This document shows, one piece after another, positions 1 to 9,666 of a DNA stretch of 64,000 nucleotides. The position numbers were made by a program, and so were the translations under genes. The first letter of the stretch is position 1, and each line of letters starts with the position of its first letter. The notes under the pieces were generated by a model, which had not been told where the DNA came from, ran no database searches, and saw only the letters and a list, made by a program, of their open reading frames with translations. The stretch spans positions 20,162 to 84,161 of the forward strand of contig JBAXDH010000003.1 in assembly GCA_037141055.1 (NCBI GenBank), in the 5' to 3' direction. Source of the DNA: CAIVAT01 sp037141055 (GTDB lineage: Bacteria > Bacteroidota > Bacteroidia > Bacteroidales > FEN-979).

Positions 1-107
1 GAGGGTTAACAACAATTTCGTGGCACATTTATTGTCATACCTGCTTCCTCTGAAACCCTTCGGAAGAAGCGGTTAATTTGACATATTGAATTTTTATAAA
101 GAATCTG

Positions 108-2561
108 ATGGAGCATAACGCACTCATGTTTTCCGATCTGATTGATTCGGAAACCGAATTTATACCTTTATTGTCTTCGGAAGACGAAGAGGCAATGAAC
201 ACCGAGGAAGTTCCCGAGGTATTGCCCATTCTTCCGTTACGAAATACAGTCCTTTTTCCCGGTGTTGTCATCCCTATAACCGTTGGCCGCGACAAGTCAA
301 TTAAACTCATCCGTGAATTCTACAAGGGAAGCCGCATCATCGGCGTTGTTGCCCAGAGAGATGCAAGCGTCGAAGATCCCGAGTTTGCGGACCTGAACCA
401 GATAGGGACCGTTGCCTACATCATTAAGATCCTCCAGATGCCTGACGGAAGCAACACAGCCATCATCCAGGGAAAGCGCCGCTTTGCGATCAGGGAAATG
501 ATCCAGGCCGAGCCTTACATCATGGCCAGCGTTGAAGCATTCGAGGCCCCGGTGGTCATCCCGGCAGACAACGGAGAATTCAGCGCGCTGATCGCCTCCC
601 TGAAAGACCTGGCAGTTCAGATCATTGCCAAATCTCCCAACATCCCGTCTGAAGCAGCTTTCGCCATAAAAAACATTGAATCTCCGTCATTCCTGGTGCA
701 TTTTATTTCATCAAATCTGAATGTCGATCTCATCGAGAAACAAAAACTTCTTGAAGTATCCGACCTGGCTGAATGTGCCAACCTTGTGCTTACGCTGCTC
801 ACTAAAGAATTGCAGGTGGCAGACCTGAAACAACAGATTCAGAACAAGGTGAAAACGGACATGGACAAGCAGCAGCGTGATTTTTTGCTTAACCAGCAGT
901 TGAAGACCATCCAGGAAGAGTTGGGAGGCAGCCCGAATTCGCAGGAAATCAATGCACTTCGGGAACAGGCAAAGGATAAGAAATGGTCGAAAGAGGTTTC
1001 CGATGTTTTTGAAAAAGAGATGAACAAACTCCAGCGGATGCATCCGATGGCGGCAGAATACTCCATTCAGACCAACTACCTTGAAACGCTCGTGCAACTT
1101 CCCTGGGGAGAGTTGACACCGGACAACCTTGACCTGCATCATGCCCAGCAGATACTCGATGAGGATCATTTTGGCCTTGAAAAAGTAAAAGAGCGCATCA
1201 TTGAGCACCTGGCGGTTATTAAACTGAAGCGTGACTTTAAATCGCCGATTTTATGCCTTGTAGGTCCTCCGGGGGTCGGGAAAACTTCGCTGGGCAAAAG
1301 CATTGCCCGGGCACTGGGACGGAAATATACGAGAATGTCGCTGGGCGGCCTTCGCGACGAATCGGAATTGAGGGGACACCGCAAAACCTACATCGGGGCT
1401 ATGCCCGGCAGGATCTTGCAAAGCCTGAAAAAGACGAAATCATCGAACCCGGTCTTTGTACTGGATGAAATCGACAAGGTGCTTGGGATGAACATCAACG
1501 GGGATCCTCAGGCGGCATTGCTTGAAGTGCTTGATCCTGAGCAGAACAGCACTTTTTACGACAATTACCTTGAAATAGAATATGATCTCTCGAGGATCAT
1601 GTTCATCGCCACGGCAAACACCCTGAGCACCATCCATCCGGCGTTGCGCGACAGGATGGAAATCATCGATATCCCTGGATACCTGATTGAAGAGAAGGTT
1701 GAGATTGCCAAACGGCATCTGTTGCCAAAGCAATTCCTGGATCATGGGATTAAAAAAAACCAGCTTCAGTTCAGCGACGAACTTATTAAAAAAATAATTG
1801 AGGATTACACCCGCGAATCAGGTGTAAGGACGCTTGAAAAAGGCATTGCCAAAGTCATCCGAAGCAAAGTGATCGCCATTGTTTCAAATGAAAAGTTCGG
1901 CAAAAAACTGGATGTGGCTGATCTCAAGAAAATCATGGGGATCCCGATTTTTCAAGCCGACAAATACATTACCAACGAGGTTGCAGGAGTTGTAACAGGG
2001 CTGGCCTGGACCATGGCCGGCGGCGAAATTCTGTTCGTCGAAGTCAGCCTGAGCAGGGGCAAAGGGGAACTCACGTTAACCGGGAACCTGGGCGACGTCA
2101 TGAAAGAATCAGCCTCCATCGCACTTGCATATCTTAAAGCACATTCCCCAGTTTTTGGCATCGACCCGGATGTATTTCAGAACTGGAGCGTACATATCCA
2201 CGTGCCGGAAGGAGCAACGCCAAAAGACGGCCCCTCGGCGGGCATCACCATGTTTACAGCCCTTGCATCGGCATTTACCCAGTTCAAAGTTCGTGAAAGG
2301 CTTGCCATGACAGGCGAAATCACCCTTCGCGGAAAAGTCCTTCCCGTGGGAGGAATCAAGGAAAAGATGCTTGCAGCAAGGCGTGCAAACCTTACAGACA
2401 TTATTCTTTCGAAGGAAAATAAAAAGGACATCGAAGAGATAAAAGCGGAGTATATCCAGGGACTTACATTCCATTACATTGATGAAATGCAGGAAATCAA
2501 AGATCTTGCGCTGCTTCCCGAGAAAGTCAAAAACCCTCTGAACCTGGACTACAAGAAGTAA
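108..2561 (+). CDS. lon: ATP-dependent Lon protease
   Basis: Cytoplasmic AAA+ serine protease that degrades misfolded and regulatory proteins. The 817-residue product has the complete Lon layout: an N-terminal substrate-binding domain beginning around residue 40 (LPILPLRNTVLFPG), a coiled region near 230-300, the AAA+ module with Walker A GPPGVGKTS near residue 386 and Walker B VFVLDEIDK, and a C-terminal protease domain. The catalytic serine lies in KDGPSAG near 708 and the lysine in GGIKEKMLAARRA near 751. Length is normal for the family. The acidic N-terminal extension (about 35 residues) is common in Bacteroidota Lon. The ATG at 108 is the first in frame. It converges with the aminopeptidase gene downstream, with only 5 bases between the stop codons. 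Confidence 0.98.
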   Translation: MEHNALMFSDLIDSETEFIPLLSSEDEEAMNTEEVPEVLPILPLRNTVLFPGVVIPITVGRDKSIKLIREFYKGSRIIGVVAQRDASVEDPEFADLNQIGTVAYIIKILQMPDGSNTAIIQGKRRFAIREMIQAEPYIMASVEAFEAPVVIPADNGEFSALIASLKDLAVQIIAKSPNIPSEAAFAIKNIESPSFLVHFISSNLNVDLIEKQKLLEVSDLAECANLVLTLLTKELQVADLKQQIQNKVKTDMDKQQRDFLLNQQLKTIQEELGGSPNSQEINALREQAKDKKWSKEVSDVFEKEMNKLQRMHPMAAEYSIQTNYLETLVQLPWGELTPDNLDLHHAQQILDEDHFGLEKVKERIIEHLAVIKLKRDFKSPILCLVGPPGVGKTSLGKSIARALGRKYTRMSLGGLRDESELRGHRKTYIGAMPGRILQSLKKTKSSNPVFVLDEIDKVLGMNINGDPQAALLEVLDPEQNSTFYDNYLEIEYDLSRIMFIATANTLSTIHPALRDRMEIIDIPGYLIEEKVEIAKRHLLPKQFLDHGIKKNQLQFSDELIKKIIEDYTRESGVRTLEKGIAKVIRSKVIAIVSNEKFGKKLDVADLKKIMGIPIFQADKYITNEVAGVVTGLAWTMAGGEILFVEVSLSRGKGELTLTGNLGDVMKESASIALAYLKAHSPVFGIDPDVFQNWSVHIHVPEGATPKDGPSAGITMFTALASAFTQFKVRERLAMTGEITLRGKVLPVGGIKEKMLAARRANLTDIILSKENKKDIEEIKAEYIQGLTFHYIDEMQEIKDLALLPEKVKNPLNLDYKK

Positions 2562-2566
2562 AGCCG

Positions 2567-4513
2567 TTATTTGACCAGCAGCATTCTTTTGGTTTCGACA
2601 AAGGTTCCCGCTTCCATTTTCAGGAAACAGACACCGGGTGAAAATCCTTCATTGACCCATTCAAACCTGTATGAGCCGGGAACATGCATCCGGCTGACGG
2701 GGCGGTTCATCATTTTGCCGTTGCTGTCATATACGGATATGGTCACCATTTCTCTTACCAGCACTTCGTATGAGACCACGGTGCTGTTCCGGAAAGGATT
2801 CGGTTCGTTCTGTTTCAGGACAAATCCGCTGCTGCCCGGAATCTTCTTTACATTGTAAATGGTTGCCGCCTGCTTCAGCAGGATGTTGCGAAACGGGTCA
2901 AACACGACATCAACTGGCTTTTTGGAAAACACAAATCCATATTCCTGGTGGTTTGTCTCATTCGCCACCCGGATGGTTGTATCCGTGGCATCTGTAAAAA
3001 CGAACTTCAGCTGAACAGGCATCCTGAAGAACTCCGGGTTTGCCTGGGTCTGGGTTATGATGAATGAAACCCGCCATGAATTCCCGTCCAGACTGTCGAT
3101 ATCAAAAGTGTTTTGATAAACCGGGTGATTTGGTGCGTAAACCCAGTCATCGAAAAACCAGTCGAGATTTTGCCCGGAAGCCTGGCTGGCTTTTGCGGCA
3201 AAATCGTGTGTCATGGCATTTTTAAACATGAAGTTCGGGTCGGTTGCATAATCGTGCATGACTTTAAAGAACAAACTGTCACCCAGAACGTATCGTAACT
3301 GAAACAGCACACAGGCTCCCTTGTTATAGGAAATGGCCTGGTTGTATAGCGTGTTGCCATTCGGCGTATGAATGGCCCATTCGGGATGATACAGCGGCCA
3401 ACCCGGGTTATGCGCAAGGTAATAATTCGCAAGAGCGTTCATGCTGGTCTTGTAGGCATCAAATCCTGAGGCATGTTCAACCCACAAATTCTGGCAATAG
3501 GTTCCGAAACCTTCATTCAGCCAAACGTCGGCCCAGGTTCCGCAGGTAATCAGGTCGCCGAACCACTGGTGGGAATGTTCATGGGCGATGAGGCTGGCAT
3601 CGCTGTAGCCTCCGGGCATCAGGTTCACCATGCTTTGGTTTTCCATACCGCCCCATGGGAAGGACCCGTTCAGGGTTGCGAATCCGATTTTTTCAAAAGG
3701 ATAGTCCCCGAATTTTTCTGAGAAGAAATTCGTGAGCGGTCCGATCGTGCTGTCGGCAATGACAAGGCTTTCGCCGGCTTTGTAGTATAGGCGGACCGGG
3801 ATGCTGTCGTTGTAGTCCGACAATTTGTGCCAGAATTTCGTGTGAATCTGGAAATTCATGGCTGATGTAAACGTAATCAGGTAGGTCGAAACCGGGATAT
3901 TGCTGATCCAATGGTAGCTGATTGTATCTGCAGAAATGGTAGAGTCGGCCAGTACCCCGGTTGATCCAAGGCGGACATTGAGCGGAACACGGGCATTCAA
4001 TTCCCAGGATGCTTTGTCGGAGGGCCGGTCCCAGCATGGGAGCCATTTCCTGGCTCCTTCTGGTGGCGAATCGGTAAAGACAAAGCCGGAAGAAACATAA
4101 AATCCATTATCAAAGTTATTTTTATGCTGGTAGCATATTTTGACATTCACTATTTCGCCGGGCTGATACGTCCTGTCGAGTGCAATCGTCAGCACATTCA
4201 CCAGGTGCGTGAAGGAGGTGCCTGCCATACTGACAGAATCGATGGCAAGTGAAGGTGTGTTGGCGTTAAGCTGAATGGAATTCAAGGTTGAATCAACTCT
4301 GAAAGTGATTATGGCTTTGGCCTGGAATGTCTTCGGAAACGGAGTCTTGAAACACTGGTACAAATTAATGTCCAGTTTGTATTTCAGCACATCGAAACTG
4401 TGTTTGGTGTAATAGTGAGCGGTGTCATCGGGGGTTAACCCTGCCGGTGATGCGAAAACACCCGTTGTTGCCGACATTAACAGCAACGAAAGGAAAATGA
4501 AACGCGTCTTCAT
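2567..4513 (-). CDS. Secreted M1 family metallo-aminopeptidase with T9SS sorting domain
   Basis: Zinc aminopeptidase of the M1 (gluzincin) family, predicted to remove N-terminal residues from peptides outside the cell. A signal peptide occupies about residues 1-21. The family exopeptidase motif appears as GGMENQ, and the zinc site as HEHSHQWFGD followed by the third ligand in WLNEGFGTY. The last ~75 residues form a type A sorting domain (NPFRNSTVVSYEV ... KRMLLVK) that directs export by the type IX system. It is the second of two tandem paralogs: its ATG begins directly after the TAA of the upstream copy (TAAATG, no spacer), so the two are almost certainly cotranscribed and perhaps translationally coupled. 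Confidence 0.94.
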   Translation of the reverse strand: MKTRFIFLSLLLMSATTGVFASPAGLTPDDTAHYYTKHSFDVLKYKLDINLYQCFKTPFPKTFQAKAIITFRVDSTLNSIQLNANTPSLAIDSVSMAGTSFTHLVNVLTIALDRTYQPGEIVNVKICYQHKNNFDNGFYVSSGFVFTDSPPEGARKWLPCWDRPSDKASWELNARVPLNVRLGSTGVLADSTISADTISYHWISNIPVSTYLITFTSAMNFQIHTKFWHKLSDYNDSIPVRLYYKAGESLVIADSTIGPLTNFFSEKFGDYPFEKIGFATLNGSFPWGGMENQSMVNLMPGGYSDASLIAHEHSHQWFGDLITCGTWADVWLNEGFGTYCQNLWVEHASGFDAYKTSMNALANYYLAHNPGWPLYHPEWAIHTPNGNTLYNQAISYNKGACVLFQLRYVLGDSLFFKVMHDYATDPNFMFKNAMTHDFAAKASQASGQNLDWFFDDWVYAPNHPVYQNTFDIDSLDGNSWRVSFIITQTQANPEFFRMPVQLKFVFTDATDTTIRVANETNHQEYGFVFSKKPVDVVFDPFRNILLKQAATIYNVKKIPGSSGFVLKQNEPNPFRNSTVVSYEVLVREMVTISVYDSNGKMMNRPVSRMHVPGSYRFEWVNEGFSPGVCFLKMEAGTFVETKRMLLVK

Positions 4514-6511
4514 TTATTTAATTATGATCAGCTTTTCAACCCGGACCGTATTCCCGGCAGTAAGCCTGTACAGGTATGTACCGGCTGGCAGGCCCGAGCA
4601 ATCGAGGTTTACCTCATATTTTCCGGCCGGCTGGAATGAATCTTTCAGTTGCATCAGGCTGATGCCCAGCAGGTCGGTCACCTCCAGCCTGATCTTCATG
4701 GGCTGATCAACCTGGTAACTTATCTGTGTCATGTTCGACACAGGGTTGGGATAGTTCTGCGAAAGGATCACATGTTCAACTGCGGAACTGTTCTCATCGA
4801 GGCCAACGATGGTGCTTCCGCCCTTCAACACAATCTGCCTGTCGGGGTCAAACTGGAAAAAGACCGGCTGTTTGCCGAATGTCCAGGAGAATGACTGGTA
4901 ATTAACATCATTCATGATTCTGAGCGTCGTATCGGTTGCATCGATAAACCTGACAATGACTTCCACTGGCATTTTGAAGAACGTGGCGTTGGTTTGAACC
5001 TGTTTCATGTAGAAATTGACATTCCACTGGTTGTTTCCCAAACTTTGAAAATTATAGGTATTCTGGTAAACGGGATGGTTCGGCTGGAAGATCCATTCAT
5101 TAAAAAACCAGTTGTAATCGGCACCGGTCACGAGGTTGACCTTCGCATTGAAGTCGGAGATCGTGGCGGAATGGAATTTCAGGGTAGTATCTGCACAATA
5201 AGCCTGGAGTGTCTGAAAGAAGAGGGCATCACCAAGGACATAACGCAATTGATGGAGCACGCAGGCGCCTTTCGCATATGTTATTGCATAATTAAAGAGA
5301 ACATTGACCGACGGGGTCGTTACAGCCCATGCCGGATCGGAGATTGCCCATCCTGGGTTGTTTGAAAGGTAATCGTTTGCATCGGCGTTTATATCCGCTT
5401 TGTAAGCAGCATACCCGCCGTAGCTTTCATACCAGAATCCTTCCGTCCAGGTGGCAAAACCTTCATTGAGCCATATGTCAGCCCATGTGCTGCAGGTGAT
5501 CATATCGCCAAACCACTGGTGCGCGTACTCATGCGCTGCGAGACCCTCAGCCCAGCAGTTGGTGCAAAGGCTGGTGAGTGTCTGGTTTTCCATGCCTCCC
5601 CATGCAAAGTCGGAGTTAAGAGTAGCGAAACCGTTTTTTTCAAACGGGTGTTCGATGAAGTTTTGTGAGTACCAGGTCGTCATGGCCGGCAGGATTGCCA
5701 TGACGGGTGCCGGGTTTTCTCCCAGGTTAAAATAAAACCTAAGCGGGATGCTGTCGGCCGGGTTGCTCAGTTTGTGCCACCATGCAATGTTCAACTGGTA
5801 ATTCACTTTGGAAGTAATGACCATGAGGTACGTCGCGACATTCTGATCTGAAACCCAGTGATATGTAAGAAAATCACCAGCCAGTGTGGAATCGGCAAGG
5901 CGGCCGTTGGAACCGAGTCTCACATTCGCCTTTACCGTGGCAGTCAGGTCAAACAGGGCTTTATCCGAAGGCTGGTCCCAGCATGGAAACCATTTGCGGG
6001 CACCTTCCGGCTCACAATCCGTGAATACGGTTCCTGTGTTTACATAAAATGCATAATCCTGGACATCCTTATGGCGATAGTAAATTTTTACGCTTGTGGC
6101 TTCACCCGCGTTGTAAGTACGGTTAAGCTGGATGCGCAGGGTATCCGCAGTTTGAGTGAATGCGATCCCTGAAAGCCTTACAGAATCAATGATGAGTGAA
6201 AAATTCTCCGCATTGAGTTTGATCGAATTCAATGCAGAATTCACTTTAAAGTTAACCAGTACGGAACCTGAAAAGTTTTTTGGATATGGTGCCGAATAGC
6301 AATTGTACAGATCGACATTCATCGTGTATTTTATGACGTCAAACGTATGCACCGGGCCTGATTTCAGGCTCATCGGCTGACGTGTCGCCGGCTGGGAACC
6401 CGCCTTTTTCATGGCGCAATATGCTGAACCTTTCATGGCTGAAAAATCCTGGGCCTGCGAAAACATCATCAATAAAAGGAATAGCATTGCAAGGGCAGAG
6501 CGGTGTTTCAT
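4514..6511 (-). CDS. Secreted M1 family metallo-aminopeptidase with T9SS sorting domain (paralog)
   Basis: Same architecture as the downstream copy: signal peptide (MKHRSALAMLFLLLMMFSQAQ region), N-terminal beta domain, GGMENQ, zinc motif HEYAHQWFGD, WLNEGFATW, and a C-terminal type A sorting domain ending KLIIIK. I place the start at 6511, because the more upstream ATG at 6544 adds 11 residues before an otherwise good signal peptide. The protein is 665 residues from that start. The two copies share collinear motifs but are clearly diverged, so the duplication is not recent. Their substrate preferences may differ, but that is inference. Confidence 0.93.
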   Translation of the reverse strand: MKHRSALAMLFLLLMMFSQAQDFSAMKGSAYCAMKKAGSQPATRQPMSLKSGPVHTFDVIKYTMNVDLYNCYSAPYPKNFSGSVLVNFKVNSALNSIKLNAENFSLIIDSVRLSGIAFTQTADTLRIQLNRTYNAGEATSVKIYYRHKDVQDYAFYVNTGTVFTDCEPEGARKWFPCWDQPSDKALFDLTATVKANVRLGSNGRLADSTLAGDFLTYHWVSDQNVATYLMVITSKVNYQLNIAWWHKLSNPADSIPLRFYFNLGENPAPVMAILPAMTTWYSQNFIEHPFEKNGFATLNSDFAWGGMENQTLTSLCTNCWAEGLAAHEYAHQWFGDMITCSTWADIWLNEGFATWTEGFWYESYGGYAAYKADINADANDYLSNNPGWAISDPAWAVTTPSVNVLFNYAITYAKGACVLHQLRYVLGDALFFQTLQAYCADTTLKFHSATISDFNAKVNLVTGADYNWFFNEWIFQPNHPVYQNTYNFQSLGNNQWNVNFYMKQVQTNATFFKMPVEVIVRFIDATDTTLRIMNDVNYQSFSWTFGKQPVFFQFDPDRQIVLKGGSTIVGLDENSSAVEHVILSQNYPNPVSNMTQISYQVDQPMKIRLEVTDLLGISLMQLKDSFQPAGKYEVNLDCSGLPAGTYLYRLTAGNTVRVEKLIIIK

Positions 6512-6564
6512 GGAATTTAGTTTTAAATAGTGAAAGAATGACAAAATTACTTGTTTTTTTCTGA

Positions 6565-6572
6565 TATTTTTG
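6565..6572 (+). promoter_or_regulatory. -7 element TATTTTTG upstream of the peptide-binding lipoprotein gene
   Basis: TATTTTTG fits the Bacteroidota -7 consensus TAnnTTTG and lies 10 bases upstream of the ATG at 6583, predicting a nearly leaderless transcript. No TTTG is present at the expected -33 distance, so support is partial. Confidence 0.4.
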
Positions 6573-6582
6573 CGCTGCCCTT

Positions 6583-8211
6583 ATGAATAGATCAAACCTG
6601 CTGTTATTCGCTTTCTGTATTTTATTCGCATCCTGCTCAAATTATGATCGTCAGCAGGGGAAAACGGTATTCCGCTACAATGAAGCTGCCAACATTTCAA
6701 CACTGGATCCTGCATTTGCCAAAGATCAAACCATCATCTGGGCGGCAAACCAGGTGTACAACGGTCTTATTCAGCTAAACGACCGGATGGAGATTCTCCC
6801 TTGTATTGCAACCTCATGGGAAATTTCAGAATCAGGACTGGATTATACGTTTCACCTTCGCCGGGATGTGCTGTTCCATGACAGTCCTGCTTTTACAGGC
6901 GGCAAAGGGCGCTGCGTGACTGCCAGGGATTTTGTCTTTTCCTTTAACCGGCTCGTTGATCCAAAGGTGGCATCTCCCGGGGCCTGGCTGTTCAACAACA
7001 TCAACCGGTCGGCCGGTCATTCCGCTTTTGAAGCACCCGACGATTCCACCTTCATCATTCACCTGCAGCAGCCGTTTCCACCGTTCCTGAGGACGCTCTG
7101 CATGCAGTATTGTTCCGTGATTCCGAAAGAAGCAATTGACTACTACGGCGGTGAATTCCGAAGAAATCCGGTTGGCACGGGCCCGTTCATGTTTAAAATG
7201 TGGGAAGAAGGGGTCAAACTGGTGTTGCTGAAGAATCCCCGGTATTTTGAAACCGAAAACGGGCAAAGGCTGCCTTACCTTGATGCCGTGGCCATTACAT
7301 TCGTTCCCGACAAGCAATCGGCCTTCCTCGAATTTATCAAGGGCAATCTCGACCTGATGTCGGGAATTGATCCGACTTACAAAGATGAACTGCTGACAAA
7401 AGAGGGAAAACTTCAGCAGAAGTATTTTTCAACGATCAACCTGATCACACAGCCATACCTGAATACGGAGTACCTGGGGTTCATGGTCGGAAAAAACAGT
7501 ACGACCGCGCCTGCGGGCGTTCCTGCGAAGGAAATCAGGAAGGCGATAAACCTTGCCTTTGACAGGAAAAAAATGATCCGCTACCTGCGGAACAACATCG
7601 GGGTTCCAGGCTGCCAGGGGATTACACCAAAGGGATTGCCTTCGTTTGATTCCGGAAATGTTTTTTACGATTACAATCCTGTAAAAGCACGGCAACTGCT
7701 TGCCGCCGCCGGCCATCCCGGAGGATCCGGGCTGCCGCCTGTCGTTTTAACATCCACCTCCGATTACCTCGATATCTGCAAATACATCCAGCACCAGGTT
7801 TCGGCAATCGGCATTGATCTCAGGATCGAGGTGAGTCCTCCGGCTGCCGTGAAAGAGATGAAAGCCGAAGCAAAGCTGCCTTTTTTCAGGGCTTCATGGA
7901 TCGCGGATTACCCGGATGCTGAAAATTACCTTTCGATGTTCTATTCAAAAAATTTCTGTCCGAAAGGACCGAATTACACCCATTTTTCGAACCCGGAATT
8001 TGACCGTCTGTACGAAAAATCAATGGAAACCGTCAGCGATTCGCTGAGATTCAGCTACTACCGCCGGATGGAAAACATCATGATGGAGGAGGCGCCGGTG
8101 GTGATTCTCTACTATGACCAGGTACTTCGCTTTGTGCGGAAGAATATCCGCGGACTTGGCAGCAACCCGATGAACCTCCTGACGCTGAAACACGTTACAA
8201 AGTCACGGTAA
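6583..8211 (+). CDS. ABC transporter substrate-binding lipoprotein, oligopeptide/dipeptide type (SBP family 5)
   Basis: Solute-binding protein of the OppA/DppA family, expected to bind peptides or related solutes. The N-terminus is a lipoprotein signal (hydrophobic stretch then FASCSNYD), so the mature protein is lipid-anchored at Cys19. The family pattern is clear: EAANISTLDPAFA near the mature start, the ARDFVFSFNRLVDP region, NPVGTGPFMF, and a late ASWIADYPDAENYLSMFYS segment. At 542 residues it is full length. No permease or ATPase gene sits beside it, so it is an orphan receptor here. Its 3' end overlaps the convergent MBL hydrolase gene by 17 bases. Confidence 0.92.
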   Translation: MNRSNLLLFAFCILFASCSNYDRQQGKTVFRYNEAANISTLDPAFAKDQTIIWAANQVYNGLIQLNDRMEILPCIATSWEISESGLDYTFHLRRDVLFHDSPAFTGGKGRCVTARDFVFSFNRLVDPKVASPGAWLFNNINRSAGHSAFEAPDDSTFIIHLQQPFPPFLRTLCMQYCSVIPKEAIDYYGGEFRRNPVGTGPFMFKMWEEGVKLVLLKNPRYFETENGQRLPYLDAVAITFVPDKQSAFLEFIKGNLDLMSGIDPTYKDELLTKEGKLQQKYFSTINLITQPYLNTEYLGFMVGKNSTTAPAGVPAKEIRKAINLAFDRKKMIRYLRNNIGVPGCQGITPKGLPSFDSGNVFYDYNPVKARQLLAAAGHPGGSGLPPVVLTSTSDYLDICKYIQHQVSAIGIDLRIEVSPPAAVKEMKAEAKLPFFRASWIADYPDAENYLSMFYSKNFCPKGPNYTHFSNPEFDRLYEKSMETVSDSLRFSYYRRMENIMMEEAPVVILYYDQVLRFVRKNIRGLGSNPMNLLTLKHVTKSR

Positions 8212-8962
8212 GTCCGTCGTACGCCAGTTTCACAAAACCGGGCAACTCCGTGCTGACATCCTTAAACGTTCCCATCTGGTGGCTTATGTGCGTCAGGAAA
8301 CCCTGTTCCGGCTGAAATTCCTGCATCAGGGCAAGGGCTTCCTCCAGGTTAAAATGAGAATAATGCTTTTGTTTCCTGAGCGCGTTCAGAACGATGATTT
8401 TCGACCCCCTGATCTTATCCTTTTCCTTCTGCGGAATACTGACAGCATCCGTTATATATGTAAAATCGCCGATACGGAACCCGAATACAAATTTGTCGCT
8501 GTTATAATGCAACGCCTTTACCGGAATGATCTTTTGCCCGCCGATCACAAAAGGTTTGTTTACCAGCCGGTGAAGTACGATCTCGGGAACACCGGGGTAG
8601 GGGTTCTTTTCAAATGCATAGGAGAATTCAAGCCTGATGTTGCGCTGTACATCGGCCGAGGCATATACATCGGCAGGCCTGCTGTTGATATAGTTAAATG
8701 CACGGACATCATCCAGTCCGCCAATGTGGTCCTTATGTCCATGCGTTATCAGGATGGCATCAACCGACCTGATGTTTTCACGGAGCATCTGCTGCCTGAA
8801 ATCAGGTCCGCAATCGATGATAATCCGGTGGTCATCCGTTTCAACGGAGATGGCTGAACGCAACCTTTTGTCGCGTACATCCGCCGATTTGCAGACTTCG
8901 CATTCGCAGGCGATCACGGGCACTCCCTGCGAAGTTCCGGTACCAAGAAAGGTGATCTTCAT
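8195..8962 (-). CDS. MBL-fold metallo-hydrolase (PhnP-like)
   Basis: Metallo-beta-lactamase-fold hydrolase, probably a phosphodiesterase. It opens with FLGTGTSQGVPVIACECEVCKS, typical of PhnP-like members with a possible extra zinc-binding cysteine cluster, and carries the dinuclear metal motif THGHKDHIGGLDD near residues 94-106, with a later DAVS and HFNLEEAL region. It is cytoplasmic (no signal peptide) and full length at 255 residues. Substrate cannot be told from sequence; cyclic phosphodiesters are typical of the PhnP branch. It is transcribed toward the peptide-binding protein gene, overlapping its tail. Confidence 0.9.
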   Translation of the reverse strand: MKITFLGTGTSQGVPVIACECEVCKSADVRDKRLRSAISVETDDHRIIIDCGPDFRQQMLRENIRSVDAILITHGHKDHIGGLDDVRAFNYINSRPADVYASADVQRNIRLEFSYAFEKNPYPGVPEIVLHRLVNKPFVIGGQKIIPVKALHYNSDKFVFGFRIGDFTYITDAVSIPQKEKDKIRGSKIIVLNALRKQKHYSHFNLEEALALMQEFQPEQGFLTHISHQMGTFKDVSTELPGFVKLAYDGLTVTL

Positions 8963-9042
8963 TTTTCAAAATTATACTTTATTAACAAAGGAAATAATAC
9001 TTTGCCGGGAAACAATGCGTTTACTTCCGATTACGATGCCAT

Positions 9043-9074
9043 TTTGCTTGGTTCATCAGGAATGATTACCTTTG
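9043..9074 (+). promoter_or_regulatory. Bacteroidota-type promoter for the DUF6913-dapA genes
   Basis: TTTG at 9043-9046, then exactly 20 bases, then TACCTTTG at 9067-9074, matching TTTG-N19-21-TAnnTTTG. It lies about 35 bases before the ATG at 9109 and is well placed to drive DUF6913, dapA and the carboxypeptidase gene. Confidence 0.75.
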
Positions 9075-9108
9075 CAAATCAGTATGAATGAAGAACTAAC
9101 TGAAAATT

Positions 9109-9666
9109 ATGTTTGCAAGACTTAGAACTAAAATCGGACAATATTATTACAGGAAAGAGCAATCGCGTTCTGAGCGTATGTGCCAGATGATAAATCTGAA
9201 GGACGCCAAACGGATCGGGATCCTGTACACGCTTGATGATGTTCCTGATTATGACAGAGTTTCGCAATTCGTTTCGCAATTACAGGGAGATCATAAAGAG
9301 GTAAAAGCGCTGGGTTTTGTAAAAAACAAGATCCTTGTTCAGCGGTTTTTACCGAAATTATCGTACGATTTCTTTTCCAGGCGTGATCTTACGTGGTTTT
9401 ACAAACCCATTCACAAGCAGGTAAAAGATTTTATTGAAAATGAGTTTGACCTGTTGATTGATCTTAGTCTTCATGATAATTTTGCGTTGAAATATATTTC
9501 AGGACTGTCAAAAGCCCTGTTCCGGGTTGGCAAGTTTTCGGAGATAAATGCCGAATATTATGATCTGATGATCGATATGAAGCCAACCACCACTTCTGAG
9601 GAATACCTCCTGCAGGTTCAGCATTATCTTACCGTGATCAAACCGTATGCGAAAAGGATTTCATAA
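9109..9666 (+). CDS. DUF6913 family protein
   Basis: A 185-residue soluble protein with no signal peptide or membrane segment, matching the small Bacteroidota family DUF6913 by overall pattern (basic N-terminus, then a Rossmann-like stretch RIGILYTLDDVPDYDRV, a central SRRDLTWFYKP segment and FDLLIDLS). The molecular role is unknown. Its last 20 bases overlap the dapA start, implying cotranscription and possibly translational coupling with lysine/diaminopimelate synthesis. A strong promoter precedes it. Confidence 0.8.
   Translation: MFARLRTKIGQYYYRKEQSRSERMCQMINLKDAKRIGILYTLDDVPDYDRVSQFVSQLQGDHKEVKALGFVKNKILVQRFLPKLSYDFFSRRDLTWFYKPIHKQVKDFIENEFDLLIDLSLHDNFALKYISGLSKALFRVGKFSEINAEYYDLMIDMKPTTTSEEYLLQVQHYLTVIKPYAKRIS

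Noticed and set aside
44..66. Weak inverted repeat CTTCC/GGAAG upstream of lon
   Set aside because: Only 5 bp with a 13-base loop and no heat-shock operator pattern recognised.
8279..8857. A 192-codon ORF antisense to the MBL hydrolase gene
   Set aside because: The opposite strand carries the complete HxHxDH hydrolase; this frame has no recognisable features.
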